Source: Synergistaceae bacterium (lineage in GTDB: Bacteria; Synergistota; Synergistia; Synergistales; Aminobacteriaceae). Taken from it: a stretch of DNA of 44,035 nt. Location of the stretch: the NCBI GenBank assembly GCA_031274425.1, contig JAISQE010000032.1, forward strand, positions 1-44,035, in the 5' to 3' direction. The notes below the pieces were generated by a model. It saw only the letters and a list, made by a program, of their open reading frames with translations, had not been told where the DNA came from and did not search any database. Below are positions 15,617-25,349 of this stretch, piece by piece (position 1 is the first letter of the stretch; each line of letters opens with the position of its first letter). Position numbers and translations under genes: made by a program.

Positions 15617-18600
15617 ATGAAAATGGCGCGACCCTTCGTGCATCTGCACGTACATACGGAATACAGCTTGTTGGACGGAGCCATTCGCACCGCGGAACTG
15701 GCTCGAAAAGTCGCGTCGTGGGAAATTCCCGCCGTCGCCATGACGGACCACGGCGCGATGTACGGCATCGTCGAATTTTATGAGCAATGCAGGGCGAAAA
15801 ACGTCAAGCCCATTCTTGGATGCGAGATTTACGTGGATCCCGATGGGCATCGTTCGCGCGAAAGAAAGGGAAAAAACAACCATCTTCTTTTGTTGGCGGA
15901 GAACGACGAAGGCTATCACAATCTGGTGAAATTGGTTTCTATCGCCAATACCGACGGATTCTATTACAAACCTCGTATCGATCATGACCTCCTGGCGCGG
16001 CACAACAAGGGTTTGATCGTCTCCTCGGCCTGTTTGGCCGGCGAGATTCCGCAGTTGATTTTGGCGGACAAAGAAAAAGAAGCGGCGGACCGCGCGTTGC
16101 TCTATCGGGATATCATGGGCAAGGACAACTTTTTTCTCGAGGTCATGATCAACGAACTCCCTGCGCAGGCGAAGGTCAACAAAGCCTTGATTCGGATGTC
16201 GAGGGAAACGGGTATCCCGTTGGTCGCGACGAACGACGCCCACTATCTGGAAAAAGACGACTACGAGTGGCATAAAGTCCTTCTCAAGGTCAATACTCAC
16301 GCCGACGAGACGGATGACGCTTTCGGCTTTTCCAGCAACGATTTCTATTTGAGAAGCCCGGAGGAGATGAACGAGCTTTTCGGGCCGGAAATGCCGGAGG
16401 CGCTGGACAATACCGCCGAAATCGCGGCTCGGTGCGACGTGTCCCTTGATTTGGGATCGGGTTCGTATCAGTTGCCGAGTATGCAGCTCACGGGGACGAC
16501 CCTTGAAAAAACTTTGGAAGACGACGCCTGGAAGGGACTCTCCCTTCGTTTGAAGACGGAGCCTCCCGAGGAATACCGAAAACGTCTAGAATACGAACTC
16601 AGCGTGATCAATAGTATGGGTTTTGCGGGATATTTTTTGATTGTGGCCGGCATCATTCAGGCCGCGAAAGACCGGAATATTCCGATAGGCCCGGGACGCG
16701 GCTCCGCGGCCGGCTCTCTTGTGGCCTGGAGCCTGCGCATCACGGATCTGGATCCGCTCACATATGGGTTGCTCTTCGAGAGATTTTTGAATCCCGAACG
16801 CATCAGTATGCCCGATATCGACACTGACGTATCGGATAAGGGCCGCGAGGAGCTTTTGAAATATATCGTCGAGCGCTACGGCAGCGATAGGGTGTCGCAG
16901 ATCATCACCTTCGGGCGCATGAAGAGCCGGCAGGCGGTCAAAGACGTGGGGCGCGCCATGGGAATGGAGTATTCTCTGATGGACAAGGTGGCTAAGCTCA
17001 TCCCCTTCGGAGCCAAGAGCATCGGAGAGGCGATCCAAGCCGTTCCCGACCTGAAGGAGGCCATAGAAGCGGACGCCAAGGTCGCCGCCGTCGTCAAGGT
17101 GGCCGAAAAGATCGAGGGTCTGGCCCGGCATCCGTCGCAACATGCCGCGGGAGTTGTTATCACTCCGGTTCCCGTCACGGATTTGGTGCCCATCCGCCGG
17201 ATCAAGGGCACGGACGTGGGGGCGAGCGCCGCGGGGACCAGCGTTTTGGACATCAGTCAGACCGTGACGCAGTTCACGATGGAGCCCATAGAAAAACTGG
17301 GACTGGTCAAGATGGATTTTCTGGGACTCAGTACGCTTTCTATCATAGAAGAGGCCCTCGACAACATACGCATCAACGGCAAACCCGTTCCCGATATGAA
17401 CGCCATTCCCATGAACGATCCCGCCACATATCAAATGCTGCAGAACGCGGACGCGCTCGGGATCTTTCAGTTGGAATCCGCGGGAATGCGTCGCCTGCTT
17501 CAGGATCTCAAGGTGGATTGCTTCGAGGACCTGATCGCCGTTTTGGCAATGTACCGCCCCGGCCCACTGGGCAGCGGCATGGTGAAGCAGTACGTCGAGT
17601 GCAAGCACGGCCGCGCTAAAGCGGAGTACCCGCACCCGCTGCTCGAGGACGTCCTGCGGGAGACGCATGGGGTCATTCTCTATCAAGAGCAGGTCATGCA
17701 GTGCGCTTCCATTTTGGCGGGATACACTTTGGGAGAAGCCGACCTGTTGCGGCGAGCCATGGGGAAGAAAAAAGTGGAGGTCATGCAGCAGCAGCGCGCG
17801 AAGTTCGTGGAAGGCGCCGAGAAAAACGGCATCAAGGCCAAGACGGCCGAGCATATTTTCGATCTGATTCAGGAATTTGCCGGCTATGGATTCAATAAAT
17901 CCCACAGCGCCGCTTACGCGATGATTTCCTACCATACGGCGTATCTCAAGGCTAACTACCGCAGCGAGTTTATGGCGGCGTATCTTTCCAGTCAGATGAA
18001 GGCCAAAAAAGACGTTTTGGGCAAATCCGTCCGAGAAGTGCGCCGCAGTGGAGTGAACGTCCTGCCGCCGGACATCAACTCGTCCATGGAGAATTTTACG
18101 GCCGTGGGTGACGTGATCCGTTTCGGCCTGGGCGCCGTGGCCAAGGTGGGGCACAACGCCGTGGAGGCGATCGTCTCCGCGCGTGGGAAAGGGAAATTTA
18201 CGTCTCTTTGGGATTTCGTCTCGCGGGTGGATATCGAGACGGTCAGCAAATCCGCCATAGAAAGCTTGATCAAGTCGGGGGCCTTCGATGAAATATCGCC
18301 GAACAGGGCCCGGCTGGTGGCGGCCCTGCCGGATTTTCTCCCGATGATCCAAAGAAAAAACAAAGACAGCGGGCAATACACGCTTTTCGAGCTTATGGAG
18401 TCCGATGAAAAGATGGAGGAACCGGACATGCCCGAAGCGAACGACTACGACCTCTTCGATCGCCTGGAGCATGAAAAAGCGGTCATGGGGATCTATATTT
18501 CAGGGCACCCCTTCGACAGCCACGAAGAAAAGGCCAAAAAATACTCCACTTGCACGATAGAAGAACTTTCTTTCTGGAGGGGCTCCATCCCGGCCAGAGT

Positions 18601-19081
18601 AGGGGGTATAATTCTCTCCGTGACCGATAAGGTCACCAAGTCGGGAAAGTCGATGGGGCTCATGAATTTCGAGGACTCCGACAGCAACATTGAGATGGTC
18701 TGTTTTCCGCGGGACTGGGAGGTTCTGAAAACCCAGATTCAGCTAGGGCGCCCCTATATCGTGGAGGGAAAGGTGGGGGACAGAGAGCCCAAGAACTTCA
18801 TCGTCCAAAAGGTGACGCCTCTCGAAAGCGACTTTTTCTCCGACAGTCCGGAATTTGTCCGTATCCGCCTGAGGGCGGATCTCGTTTCCGAAAAACTGGA
18901 TTTTAAAGATTTTGCCGTGGCGTTGAAAGACTGTCCGGGAAGATCGCCCGTTTTGCTGGAGCTGATGGACGACCGTGATTCCTGTGTCCTTGCGTTGCAG
19001 GGGATCAGCGTGGGCATACCGAGCGCCCTTCAGGTTCGTTTGGCGGAGATCGTTTCGCCCGAGGCGTTCGAGGTCGCTTAA
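15617..19081 (+). CDS. dnaE: DNA polymerase III subunit alpha
   Basis: This is the replicative polymerase catalytic subunit, 1154 residues and full length for DnaE1-type enzymes. An N-terminal PHP domain begins FVHLHVHTEYSLLDGA. The palm aspartates lie in MPDIDTDVS (D400, D402) with the third in KMDFLGL (about 567). The fingers/thumb region has YRPGPLGSGMV and YGFNKSHSAAYAMISY. A helix-hairpin-helix region and a C-terminal OB-fold (RVGGIILSVTDKVTKSGK) follow. No DEDD proofreading exonuclease domain is inserted, unlike PolC. Either of two close ATG codons (15617, 15623) could start it. It lies directly behind dnaX, an arrangement that would co-express clamp loader and polymerase. Confidence 0.98.
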   Translation: MKMARPFVHLHVHTEYSLLDGAIRTAELARKVASWEIPAVAMTDHGAMYGIVEFYEQCRAKNVKPILGCEIYVDPDGHRSRERKGKNNHLLLLAENDEGYHNLVKLVSIANTDGFYYKPRIDHDLLARHNKGLIVSSACLAGEIPQLILADKEKEAADRALLYRDIMGKDNFFLEVMINELPAQAKVNKALIRMSRETGIPLVATNDAHYLEKDDYEWHKVLLKVNTHADETDDAFGFSSNDFYLRSPEEMNELFGPEMPEALDNTAEIAARCDVSLDLGSGSYQLPSMQLTGTTLEKTLEDDAWKGLSLRLKTEPPEEYRKRLEYELSVINSMGFAGYFLIVAGIIQAAKDRNIPIGPGRGSAAGSLVAWSLRITDLDPLTYGLLFERFLNPERISMPDIDTDVSDKGREELLKYIVERYGSDRVSQIITFGRMKSRQAVKDVGRAMGMEYSLMDKVAKLIPFGAKSIGEAIQAVPDLKEAIEADAKVAAVVKVAEKIEGLARHPSQHAAGVVITPVPVTDLVPIRRIKGTDVGASAAGTSVLDISQTVTQFTMEPIEKLGLVKMDFLGLSTLSIIEEALDNIRINGKPVPDMNAIPMNDPATYQMLQNADALGIFQLESAGMRRLLQDLKVDCFEDLIAVLAMYRPGPLGSGMVKQYVECKHGRAKAEYPHPLLEDVLRETHGVILYQEQVMQCASILAGYTLGEADLLRRAMGKKKVEVMQQQRAKFVEGAEKNGIKAKTAEHIFDLIQEFAGYGFNKSHSAAYAMISYHTAYLKANYRSEFMAAYLSSQMKAKKDVLGKSVREVRRSGVNVLPPDINSSMENFTAVGDVIRFGLGAVAKVGHNAVEAIVSARGKGKFTSLWDFVSRVDIETVSKSAIESLIKSGAFDEISPNRARLVAALPDFLPMIQRKNKDSGQYTLFELMESDEKMEEPDMPEANDYDLFDRLEHEKAVMGIYISGHPFDSHEEKAKKYSTCTIEELSFWRGSIPARVGGIILSVTDKVTKSGKSMGLMNFEDSDSNIEMVCFPRDWEVLKTQIQLGRPYIVEGKVGDREPKNFIVQKVTPLESDFFSDSPEFVRIRLRADLVSEKLDFKDFAVALKDCPGRSPVLLELMDDRDSCVLALQGISVGIPSALQVRLAEIVSPEAFEVA

Positions 19082-19142
19082 CTTTGCTTTAAACGTACGA
19101 TATGGAAATGCATGATATGAGAATGCATGATTATAGAAAGGA

Positions 19143-20897
19143 TTGGTTTTCACGTTTGTCAAAATTGTCTGCACTATAGGTCCAGCCAGCGAAAAATACG
19201 AAGTGCTCAAAGCCATGGCGGAGGCGGGTATGAATGTGGCGCGTCTCAATTTCAGCCATGGAGATTACGATGGACATGAACGCAAACTGGATTTGATCCG
19301 CCAGGTGGAGCGAGATTTGGATATCCCCATACCCGCGTTGCTGGATACCAAGGGGCCCGAAATACGTACGGGCGAGGTGGAAAATGGCGAAATCACGCTG
19401 GAAAGGGGAGGTTACGTCGTTTTGACGGAAACCCCCTGCCTCGGCACCCCCGAGCGCGTCAGCGTAAATTGTCCCACGCTGGCCGGAGCGCTTTCCAAAG
19501 GGCAGATCATCTACATAGACGACGGCACACTGCGCCTTGAGGTGGAAAACGTCGAGGGGGGCGACATTCAGTGCAGAATCGATGTGGGAGGTCCTTTGCG
19601 GAACACGAAAGGCGTCAACATTCCGGGGGCCAGCGTTCCTCTGCCGACTTTGTCCTCCAAAGACAAAGAGGATATCGCTTGGGGCATTCGACACGGGATG
19701 GAATATCTCGCCGTCTCGTTCGTCAAAACCCGTTCGGATATTCTCGAGGTTCGTAAACTGGTGAAGTCTTTGAACGGCAACTTTAAAATCATCGCTAAGA
19801 TCGAAACTTACGAGGCCGTTCAGAATATCGCGGAGATCGTGGACGTGGTGGACGGTATGATGGTGGCCCGCGGCGACCTGGGAGTGGAGATCCCGACGGA
19901 GGACGTGCCTCTTGCCCAGAAGCACATCATCGAACTCTGCCGTTCCCGCGGCAAAGTCGTGATCGTAGCGACGCAGATGCTGGATTCGATGATTCGGAAT
20001 CCGCGGCCGACGAGAGCGGAGGCCAGCGACGTGGCCAACGCGGTGCTGGATGGGACGGATGCCGTGATGCTGTCGGGAGAAACCGCGTCGGGCGCTTATC
20101 CGGTGTTGTCCGTGGCGACGATGCGCCGTATCGTGAACAGAGCGGAAAAAGAATTGGGAATTTGGTGCCTTCCCTCCCGGGGGCGATCCACCGACGTGGG
20201 AGTCCCGGATGCCGTCAGCGACGCGGCTGTCCTGATATCCAAGCAGGTCGGGGCTTCGGCTATCATCTCTTTGACGAAGAGCGGCTCGACGGCTAAGATG
20301 ATCAGCAAGCATCGCCCGATCTGTCCCGTTCTGGGGGTCACCCCGTCGCAGTCCACCTGGAGAGAACTTGCTATGTGGTGGGGTATTCACCCCGTGAAGC
20401 TTCACGAGCTCATCGACATCAACGTGGGCACCAAGGAGGCCATTAGCGCGTGCCTCAACGGGGGGCATATACGAGAAGGCGAGCTTGTGGTGATCACGGC
20501 GGGGCTTCCCTTGGGCCTGCCGGGAACGACGAACATGGTGGAGGTTCTCACCACGGGTGAAATTCTTCTCGCCGGGGTTCCGTTGGTGCGAAAAAACGCG
20601 AAAGGCAAGGTATGTGTGGTTCGCGACCTGCGAGACCTTGAGGAGAAAGTCGACGACGGATGCATTTTAGTGGTGCGCCGCCTGAGTCATGAGTATGATT
20701 CTGTGATCGGCAAGGTTGGCGCGGTGATTTCGGAAAGCGACGCAAGCGTCGAAGGGAATATTCTAGCGTTGGAGCACGACATTCCTTGTGTCCTCGGCGT
20801 TACCGACGCGTTGTCCACTCTTTCGACGGGCATGGAGGTGACGGTGGATGGCATGCGGGGTTTGATTTATCGCGGACGGGTCGATCTGGTCATCTAA
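19143..20897 (+). CDS. pyk: Pyruvate kinase with C-terminal PEP-utilising-type domain
   Basis: This enzyme converts phosphoenolpyruvate and ADP to pyruvate and ATP. Family motifs are KIVCTIGPASEKY at the N-terminus, TKGPEIRTGE, the catalytic lysine and metal region (FKIIAKIETYEAVQN, MVARGDLGVEI) and MLSGETASGAYP. The 584 residues exceed the usual 470 because of an extra C-terminal domain (about 485-584) resembling the PEP-utiliser swivelling domain. As in Bacillus-type enzymes, that domain has no catalytic histidine (SESDASVEGN). The start is uncertain: the only standard in-frame start is TTG at 19143, directly abutting AAAGGA with no spacer, while ACG at 19152 lies nine bases from it and gives the usual family N-terminus. 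Confidence 0.96.
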   Translation: MVFTFVKIVCTIGPASEKYEVLKAMAEAGMNVARLNFSHGDYDGHERKLDLIRQVERDLDIPIPALLDTKGPEIRTGEVENGEITLERGGYVVLTETPCLGTPERVSVNCPTLAGALSKGQIIYIDDGTLRLEVENVEGGDIQCRIDVGGPLRNTKGVNIPGASVPLPTLSSKDKEDIAWGIRHGMEYLAVSFVKTRSDILEVRKLVKSLNGNFKIIAKIETYEAVQNIAEIVDVVDGMMVARGDLGVEIPTEDVPLAQKHIIELCRSRGKVVIVATQMLDSMIRNPRPTRAEASDVANAVLDGTDAVMLSGETASGAYPVLSVATMRRIVNRAEKELGIWCLPSRGRSTDVGVPDAVSDAAVLISKQVGASAIISLTKSGSTAKMISKHRPICPVLGVTPSQSTWRELAMWWGIHPVKLHELIDINVGTKEAISACLNGGHIREGELVVITAGLPLGLPGTTNMVEVLTTGEILLAGVPLVRKNAKGKVCVVRDLRDLEEKVDDGCILVVRRLSHEYDSVIGKVGAVISESDASVEGNILALEHDIPCVLGVTDALSTLSTGMEVTVDGMRGLIYRGRVDLVI

Positions 20898-20912
20898 TTT
20901 TGTGTAAAATCC

Positions 20913-21722
20913 ATGTGGTTTAGGATAAGAGTTTTTTTCGACATTTTTATCGTATCTGCGATCATCTACAGAGTCTTGGTCTTGGTGGCGGGAACGCGGG
21001 CTATTCAGCTTGTAAAAGGCTTTCTGATATTGGGGACTTTTACGCTGTTGACGTCCGCCTTGGAGTTGAAATTGGTGTCGTGGTTTCTCAGCCAGATCGT
21101 TTGGGCGCTGGTGTTCGCTATCCCCATTGTTTTTCAGCCCGAACTGCGGAAAATGTTGGAGGAGATCGGCCGAGGAAACCTGTGGGATCGCCGTATGAAC
21201 CTGGAGCAAGCCGAAAACCTCAGCCGGGAGATCGTCGCCGCCCTCGGATACATGAAGGCCAATAAGATCGGGGCGCTTCTCGTTTTGCAGCAGGAGACGG
21301 GGCTCAAAGATTATTGGAGGACGGCGGTAAAACTCGATGCCAAGATTTCTCAGGAGTTGATCATCTCCCTTTTTTGGAAGAACAATCCTTTGCACGATGG
21401 AGCTGTGATCATGGATCGAAACGACATTATCGCCGCGGGATGTTACCTTCCGTTGACGGACAATCCCAACATTTCGCGTTGGTATGGGACGCGGCATCGG
21501 GCGGCCTTGGGCATTACGGACGTTTCGGACGCGATGGCGCTGGTGGTTTCCGAAGAGCGAGGCGAGGTGGCGCTGGCCTATAACGGTCACTTGTCGAAAA
21601 ACCTGAAGGACGCTCAATTGCAGAAATTGTTGTTGTTTTATTTCTCCGGAACTCGTGAAATCACTCATAAAACTTTAAAAGATAGACTTTTGAAGCTGCT
21701 GCGGCCGCTTTGGTCAAAATAA
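20913..21722 (+). CDS. cdaA: Diadenylate cyclase (membrane, CdaA type)
   Basis: This makes cyclic di-AMP from two ATP. The protein has 269 residues with three N-terminal membrane helices (about 5-75) and a DAC catalytic domain. The two signature motifs are visible: DGA in HDGAVIMD (162-164) and RHR in GTRHRAALG (194-196). It is followed by cdaR and glmM, the conserved cdaA-cdaR-glmM order in which CdaR and GlmM modulate the cyclase, linking the messenger to cell-wall and osmotic control. No strong ribosome site is seen before the ATG, which lies 15 bases behind pyk, so translational coupling to pyk is possible. Confidence 0.96.
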   Translation: MWFRIRVFFDIFIVSAIIYRVLVLVAGTRAIQLVKGFLILGTFTLLTSALELKLVSWFLSQIVWALVFAIPIVFQPELRKMLEEIGRGNLWDRRMNLEQAENLSREIVAALGYMKANKIGALLVLQQETGLKDYWRTAVKLDAKISQELIISLFWKNNPLHDGAVIMDRNDIIAAGCYLPLTDNPNISRWYGTRHRAALGITDVSDAMALVVSEERGEVALAYNGHLSKNLKDAQLQKLLLFYFSGTREITHKTLKDRLLKLLRPLWSK

Positions 21723-21743
21723 CGAACGAAGGATCTGTCGTTT

Positions 21744-22982
21744 ATGAATATATCTAAAAAATTTGATGATATATTGGCGTCGCCTTGGGTGTTATGGGGC
21801 ATATCCGTGTCTATTGCCGTATTTATGTGGTTTTATGTTCTGGACAAAGGAGAAATCGCCAACGAGAAACGCGAATTCCTGTCCCAGCTTGAATATCGTA
21901 ACCTCGCGCCTGAGTTTGGCGTAAGAAACGCGGTAAAAGAGATCATCGTGGAGGTCGAAGCGCCCGAGGACGTGATGAATCAATTGGAGTACGATTCCAT
22001 CCTGTGCGAGGTGGATCTCAGGAGGCTTTCGTCGGGCAAGTACAGGGAGATCGTGAAAGCGACGGCACCGCAGAACGTGAGAGTGGTGAGCGTCACTCCT
22101 TCCAGGGTAGATGTGGAACTGATCCGATTGGTGGGGCGGATGATCCCGGTTGAAGTCGCTTTGCCTCAGGATATCCCGGCGGGGCGATATTTGGAGGCCG
22201 TGGAGATCGTTCCTAAAGAACTGAACGTCAAAGGAACGGACAGAGATCTCGCAAAAATCGGTTCCGTCAGCATCGCGCCGACGTTTCAAGAACTCGAGGG
22301 AGGCAAAGAATTGCTTTTGCCGGTGAAAATCGCGCAATCGGAGCCCTTCGAGGACGAGGTGACCTTGGAGCCCTCGCAGGTAAAAATGAACGCGACGCTG
22401 GTGACCGGTCTGCCGAGAAAGAAAGTCGCCGTCAATGTCAGATTGAGCGGGAAGCCTTCTCTGGATTACGCGGTGCGTTCCGTAACGACGGATCCTGCCG
22501 AGATCATGCTGCAAGGAGCTAAAGCAAAATTGGATGAGATTTCCGCGGTCGATACGGAGACGATTGATATCAGCGGAATTTCGACGGATCAGACGCTTAT
22601 AGTTCCCTTGCGCGCTTTCAAAGATAAAGAGATATCGACGATGGACGTCAAATCGGTCAAACTCTCGATCCAACTGGAGCCGATCACGGCGCAAAAACAG
22701 CTTTCCGGTATTTCTATCGCCGTAGAAAATGCGGACGCCGAGGATACGGATAAGGAAAAGTGGATCGTCAGCCCTGCCGCCGTCGATGTGACTGTCGAAG
22801 CGCCGCCGTCCCGTATGGAAACTTTCGATCTTGAGGCTGTCGACCTGAAGGTTTTCGTCGACCTGTCGAATATTTTCCTTCGTAAAACGACCTTGCCCGT
22901 GCGGGCCACGTTCGCGTCGGGCGATTTCAGAATAATAAAGATAGACCCTCCCACGGTGACGGTAAGCGCCGTAGGAGAATGA
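21744..22982 (+). CDS. cdaR: CdaR-type YbbR-repeat membrane protein
   Basis: This is a 412-residue protein with one N-terminal membrane helix (VLWGISVSIAVFMWFYVL) and an extracytoplasmic part built of repeated YbbR-like beta domains. Repeats are marked by recurrent patterns such as VEVALPQDIPAGRYL, VAVNVRLSGKPSLDYAV and the final LPVRATFASGDFRI. CdaR regulates the diadenylate cyclase encoded just upstream by direct contact in the membrane. The gene is 21 bases behind cdaA and 9 bases before glmM. Identification rests on architecture and order; YbbR repeats are weakly conserved. Confidence 0.9.
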   Translation: MNISKKFDDILASPWVLWGISVSIAVFMWFYVLDKGEIANEKREFLSQLEYRNLAPEFGVRNAVKEIIVEVEAPEDVMNQLEYDSILCEVDLRRLSSGKYREIVKATAPQNVRVVSVTPSRVDVELIRLVGRMIPVEVALPQDIPAGRYLEAVEIVPKELNVKGTDRDLAKIGSVSIAPTFQELEGGKELLLPVKIAQSEPFEDEVTLEPSQVKMNATLVTGLPRKKVAVNVRLSGKPSLDYAVRSVTTDPAEIMLQGAKAKLDEISAVDTETIDISGISTDQTLIVPLRAFKDKEISTMDVKSVKLSIQLEPITAQKQLSGISIAVENADAEDTDKEKWIVSPAAVDVTVEAPPSRMETFDLEAVDLKVFVDLSNIFLRKTTLPVRATFASGDFRIIKIDPPTVTVSAVGE

Positions 22983-22991
22983 CTGGGTGGG

Positions 22992-24389
22992 ATGGTGAGC
23001 GGGAGCGTGGGCGCTTTGGACGGCGATAAACCTTTGGATCGAAATAAGCGGGTTTGGTTTGGCACTGACGGCGTTCGCGACGTCGCCAACCTCGGAGGAA
23101 TGACTCCCGAGATGGCTTTGAGGTTGGGCCGCTCCTTTATTCTTTTTTTGGCCGAGCGAGGAATTCCTCGTCCTCGCATAGCGGTCGGCAGGGACACGCG
23201 GCGCTCGGGGACGATGCTGGAGGGAGCGCTGTCCGCCGGGATGTCGTCGGCTGGAGCCGAGGTTCTCTCCGTTGGGGTCATCCCTACGCCCGGAGTGAGT
23301 TTTGCGGTGCAGCACATAGCGGCGGACGGCGGCGCGGTGATCAGCGCGTCACATAATCCGGCGGAGTACAACGGCATCAAGTTTCTTGATCGAGACGGCT
23401 GCAAGTTGTCCGATGAATCCGAGATCAGTATCGAGGAATACCTGGGCGACAACCTCACGGACGATTGGCGTCCCACGGGAGCCTCCGTCGGGGAGATTCG
23501 CCCTTTGTACGATGTCGTGCAAAGTTACGCCGATCATCTGGCTTCGCAAATAAAACAAAAAGAGTTTCTTCCCTCCTCCGTAGTGATCGATTGTGCGCAC
23601 GGCGCCGCGTGTACGGTGATGCCGTTTCTGATCGAACGTTTGGGCGTAAGATGGTCCTTGACCGGCATGAATCCAGACGGATTGAATATCAACGAGGGCG
23701 TAGGGGTTATCCATATGGGGCATTTGGCGCATATCGTGACGGAATCCGGCCGCAAAATCGGCTTTGCCTACGACGGGGACGCCGACAGGATGCTGATGGT
23801 CGACTCCAAAGGACGCACCATCGACGGCGACATTGCGATATGGGTTTTGGCCCGCTGGCTGGCAAGGCGGAATGATTTGGGCTCAGGGGTTGTCGTCACC
23901 GTTATGAGCAATATGGCTCTTGAGGAACATCTTTCCCGAGAGGGAATCCGACTCTTTCGATGCCCGGTTGGAGACCGTTATGTGCTGGAGGCCATGAGGC
24001 AGTTCGGCGCGAGGCTTGGCGGCGAGCAGTCCGGTCATATCATCGCGAACACTTATTCCCGTACCGGAGACGGTCTCTGCACGACGATCATGATGTTGAA
24101 CGCTTGCCGCGATTTGAACGAGGACATCGATACGCTGGTCGATCGTTTTGGTCGTTATCCGCAGCGCCTCAGCAACTTGGCGATTGCTGCGGAACGTAAC
24201 ATCGACATGAATTTTGTCGACTCTCTATCCTATGAAATGCAAAAACGCATGGAGGGGAACGGCAGGATTTTCATTCGACCGTCGGGAACGGAACCCCTTT
24301 TGCGTATTCTGGTCGAGGCCAGGGATTTCGATCTGGTCGAAGAGGTCTCGGAACATTTGACAAGCTTGCTTAAAGCGCATTGTTCTTGA
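22992..24389 (+). CDS. glmM: Phosphoglucosamine mutase
   Basis: This converts glucosamine-6-phosphate to glucosamine-1-phosphate on the way to UDP-GlcNAc for peptidoglycan and lipopolysaccharide. The 465-residue protein has the phosphoserine loop ISASHNP (Ser120), the metal loop YDGDADR and the sugar-binding GGEQSGHII. The C-terminal phosphate loop is IRPSGTEPLLRI. It begins with about 17 extra residues before the usual VWFGTDGVRD, so a later start is possible, although no better ribosome site is evident. As third gene of the cdaA-cdaR-glmM cluster it may also restrain CdaA, as reported in Bacillus-type bacteria. Confidence 0.97.
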   Translation: MVSGSVGALDGDKPLDRNKRVWFGTDGVRDVANLGGMTPEMALRLGRSFILFLAERGIPRPRIAVGRDTRRSGTMLEGALSAGMSSAGAEVLSVGVIPTPGVSFAVQHIAADGGAVISASHNPAEYNGIKFLDRDGCKLSDESEISIEEYLGDNLTDDWRPTGASVGEIRPLYDVVQSYADHLASQIKQKEFLPSSVVIDCAHGAACTVMPFLIERLGVRWSLTGMNPDGLNINEGVGVIHMGHLAHIVTESGRKIGFAYDGDADRMLMVDSKGRTIDGDIAIWVLARWLARRNDLGSGVVVTVMSNMALEEHLSREGIRLFRCPVGDRYVLEAMRQFGARLGGEQSGHIIANTYSRTGDGLCTTIMMLNACRDLNEDIDTLVDRFGRYPQRLSNLAIAAERNIDMNFVDSLSYEMQKRMEGNGRIFIRPSGTEPLLRILVEARDFDLVEEVSEHLTSLLKAHCS

Positions 24390-24435
24390 ATATAGACGAC
24401 CGTTTGGGGCATCTCTGCACAAGGAGGAAGTTTAT

Positions 24436-25326
24436 ATGGCGTCATCTATTTCGACAAGCGCAAGTGTAACGAAATGTTTGTTTCCTGTCGCGGGGTTAGG
24501 AACTCGTTTTCTGCCGGTGACAAAAGAAATCGCGAAAGAGATGCTGCCTTTGGTGAATCGCCCCATTATTTCTTATGGGGTCGAGGAAGCGGTGGAGTCC
24601 GGGTGTTCCAATATCATCATGATCACCGGACGCACCAAGAGGTCGATAGAAGATTATTTCGACACTTCTTTCGAACTGGAAACGCTTCTGAAAACTCGGA
24701 GGCAAACGGAGCTATACGATAAAATCCAAAAAATCTCAGCTATGGCCAATATTCTTTATGCCCGTCAAAGCAAGCCCTTGGGTTTGGGACATGCGGTTCT
24801 TTGCGGCGAATCCTTTTGTCAGGGAGAGTTTTTTGGCGTGATTCTTCCCGACGACGTCTTCGTAGCGGACGTCGCCGTTATGAAGCAGCTCATAGCGGTT
24901 CACGAAGAGCGGGGAGGCACGGTTGTCGCCTTGGAGGAAGTTCCTCGCGGCGAGGTCTCGCGCTACGGGATCGTGCGTTCGGAGATCGACGGCAACGGCA
25001 TCCATCGTATTCTCGATATGGTGGAAAAGCCGTCTCTCGACACGGCCCCCAGCAACTACGCGATTATGGGGCGTTACGTTTTGTCGCCGTCTATTTTCCC
25101 TTTATTGGCGGAGGGACATGTAGGGGCGGGAGGGGAAATTCAATTGACGGACGCGATGAAACGTCTTTTGAAAACGGAACCGGTTTGGGGAATCGTCTAC
25201 AAAGGCAAGCGATTCGACTGCGGCACTCAAAAGGGATGGTTGGCGGCAAATATCGAGTTGGCGCTTACCGATCCCGAACTGCGGCCGGTTGTGCTGCAGG
25301 TCGTGGAAGATCATCGAAACCGGTGA
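24436..25326 (+). CDS. galU: UTP-glucose-1-phosphate uridylyltransferase
   Basis: This makes UDP-glucose from UTP and glucose-1-phosphate. The 296-residue length is normal. The nucleotide-binding loop VAGLGTRFLPVTKEIAKEML is intact, as are PLGLGHAVLCG, VILPDDVF and DMVEKP. The C-terminal region contains GGEIQLTDAM and the sugar-phosphate lysine segment YKGKRFDCGTQKGWL. AAGGAGG precedes the ATG by about eight bases. It lies 46 bases behind glmM, so it may extend the envelope-precursor operon: GlmM feeds UDP-GlcNAc while GalU feeds UDP-glucose-based glycans. Confidence 0.97.
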   Translation: MASSISTSASVTKCLFPVAGLGTRFLPVTKEIAKEMLPLVNRPIISYGVEEAVESGCSNIIMITGRTKRSIEDYFDTSFELETLLKTRRQTELYDKIQKISAMANILYARQSKPLGLGHAVLCGESFCQGEFFGVILPDDVFVADVAVMKQLIAVHEERGGTVVALEEVPRGEVSRYGIVRSEIDGNGIHRILDMVEKPSLDTAPSNYAIMGRYVLSPSIFPLLAEGHVGAGGEIQLTDAMKRLLKTEPVWGIVYKGKRFDCGTQKGWLAANIELALTDPELRPVVLQVVEDHRNR

Positions 25327-25349
25327 CCATCGTGCCCAATGAGGACATA

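Noticed and set aside
24801-25349. Long N-terminal extension of the unknown bitopic protein into galU
   Set aside because: It is an alternative frame of galU with an Arg/Gly-rich composition typical of shadow translation.
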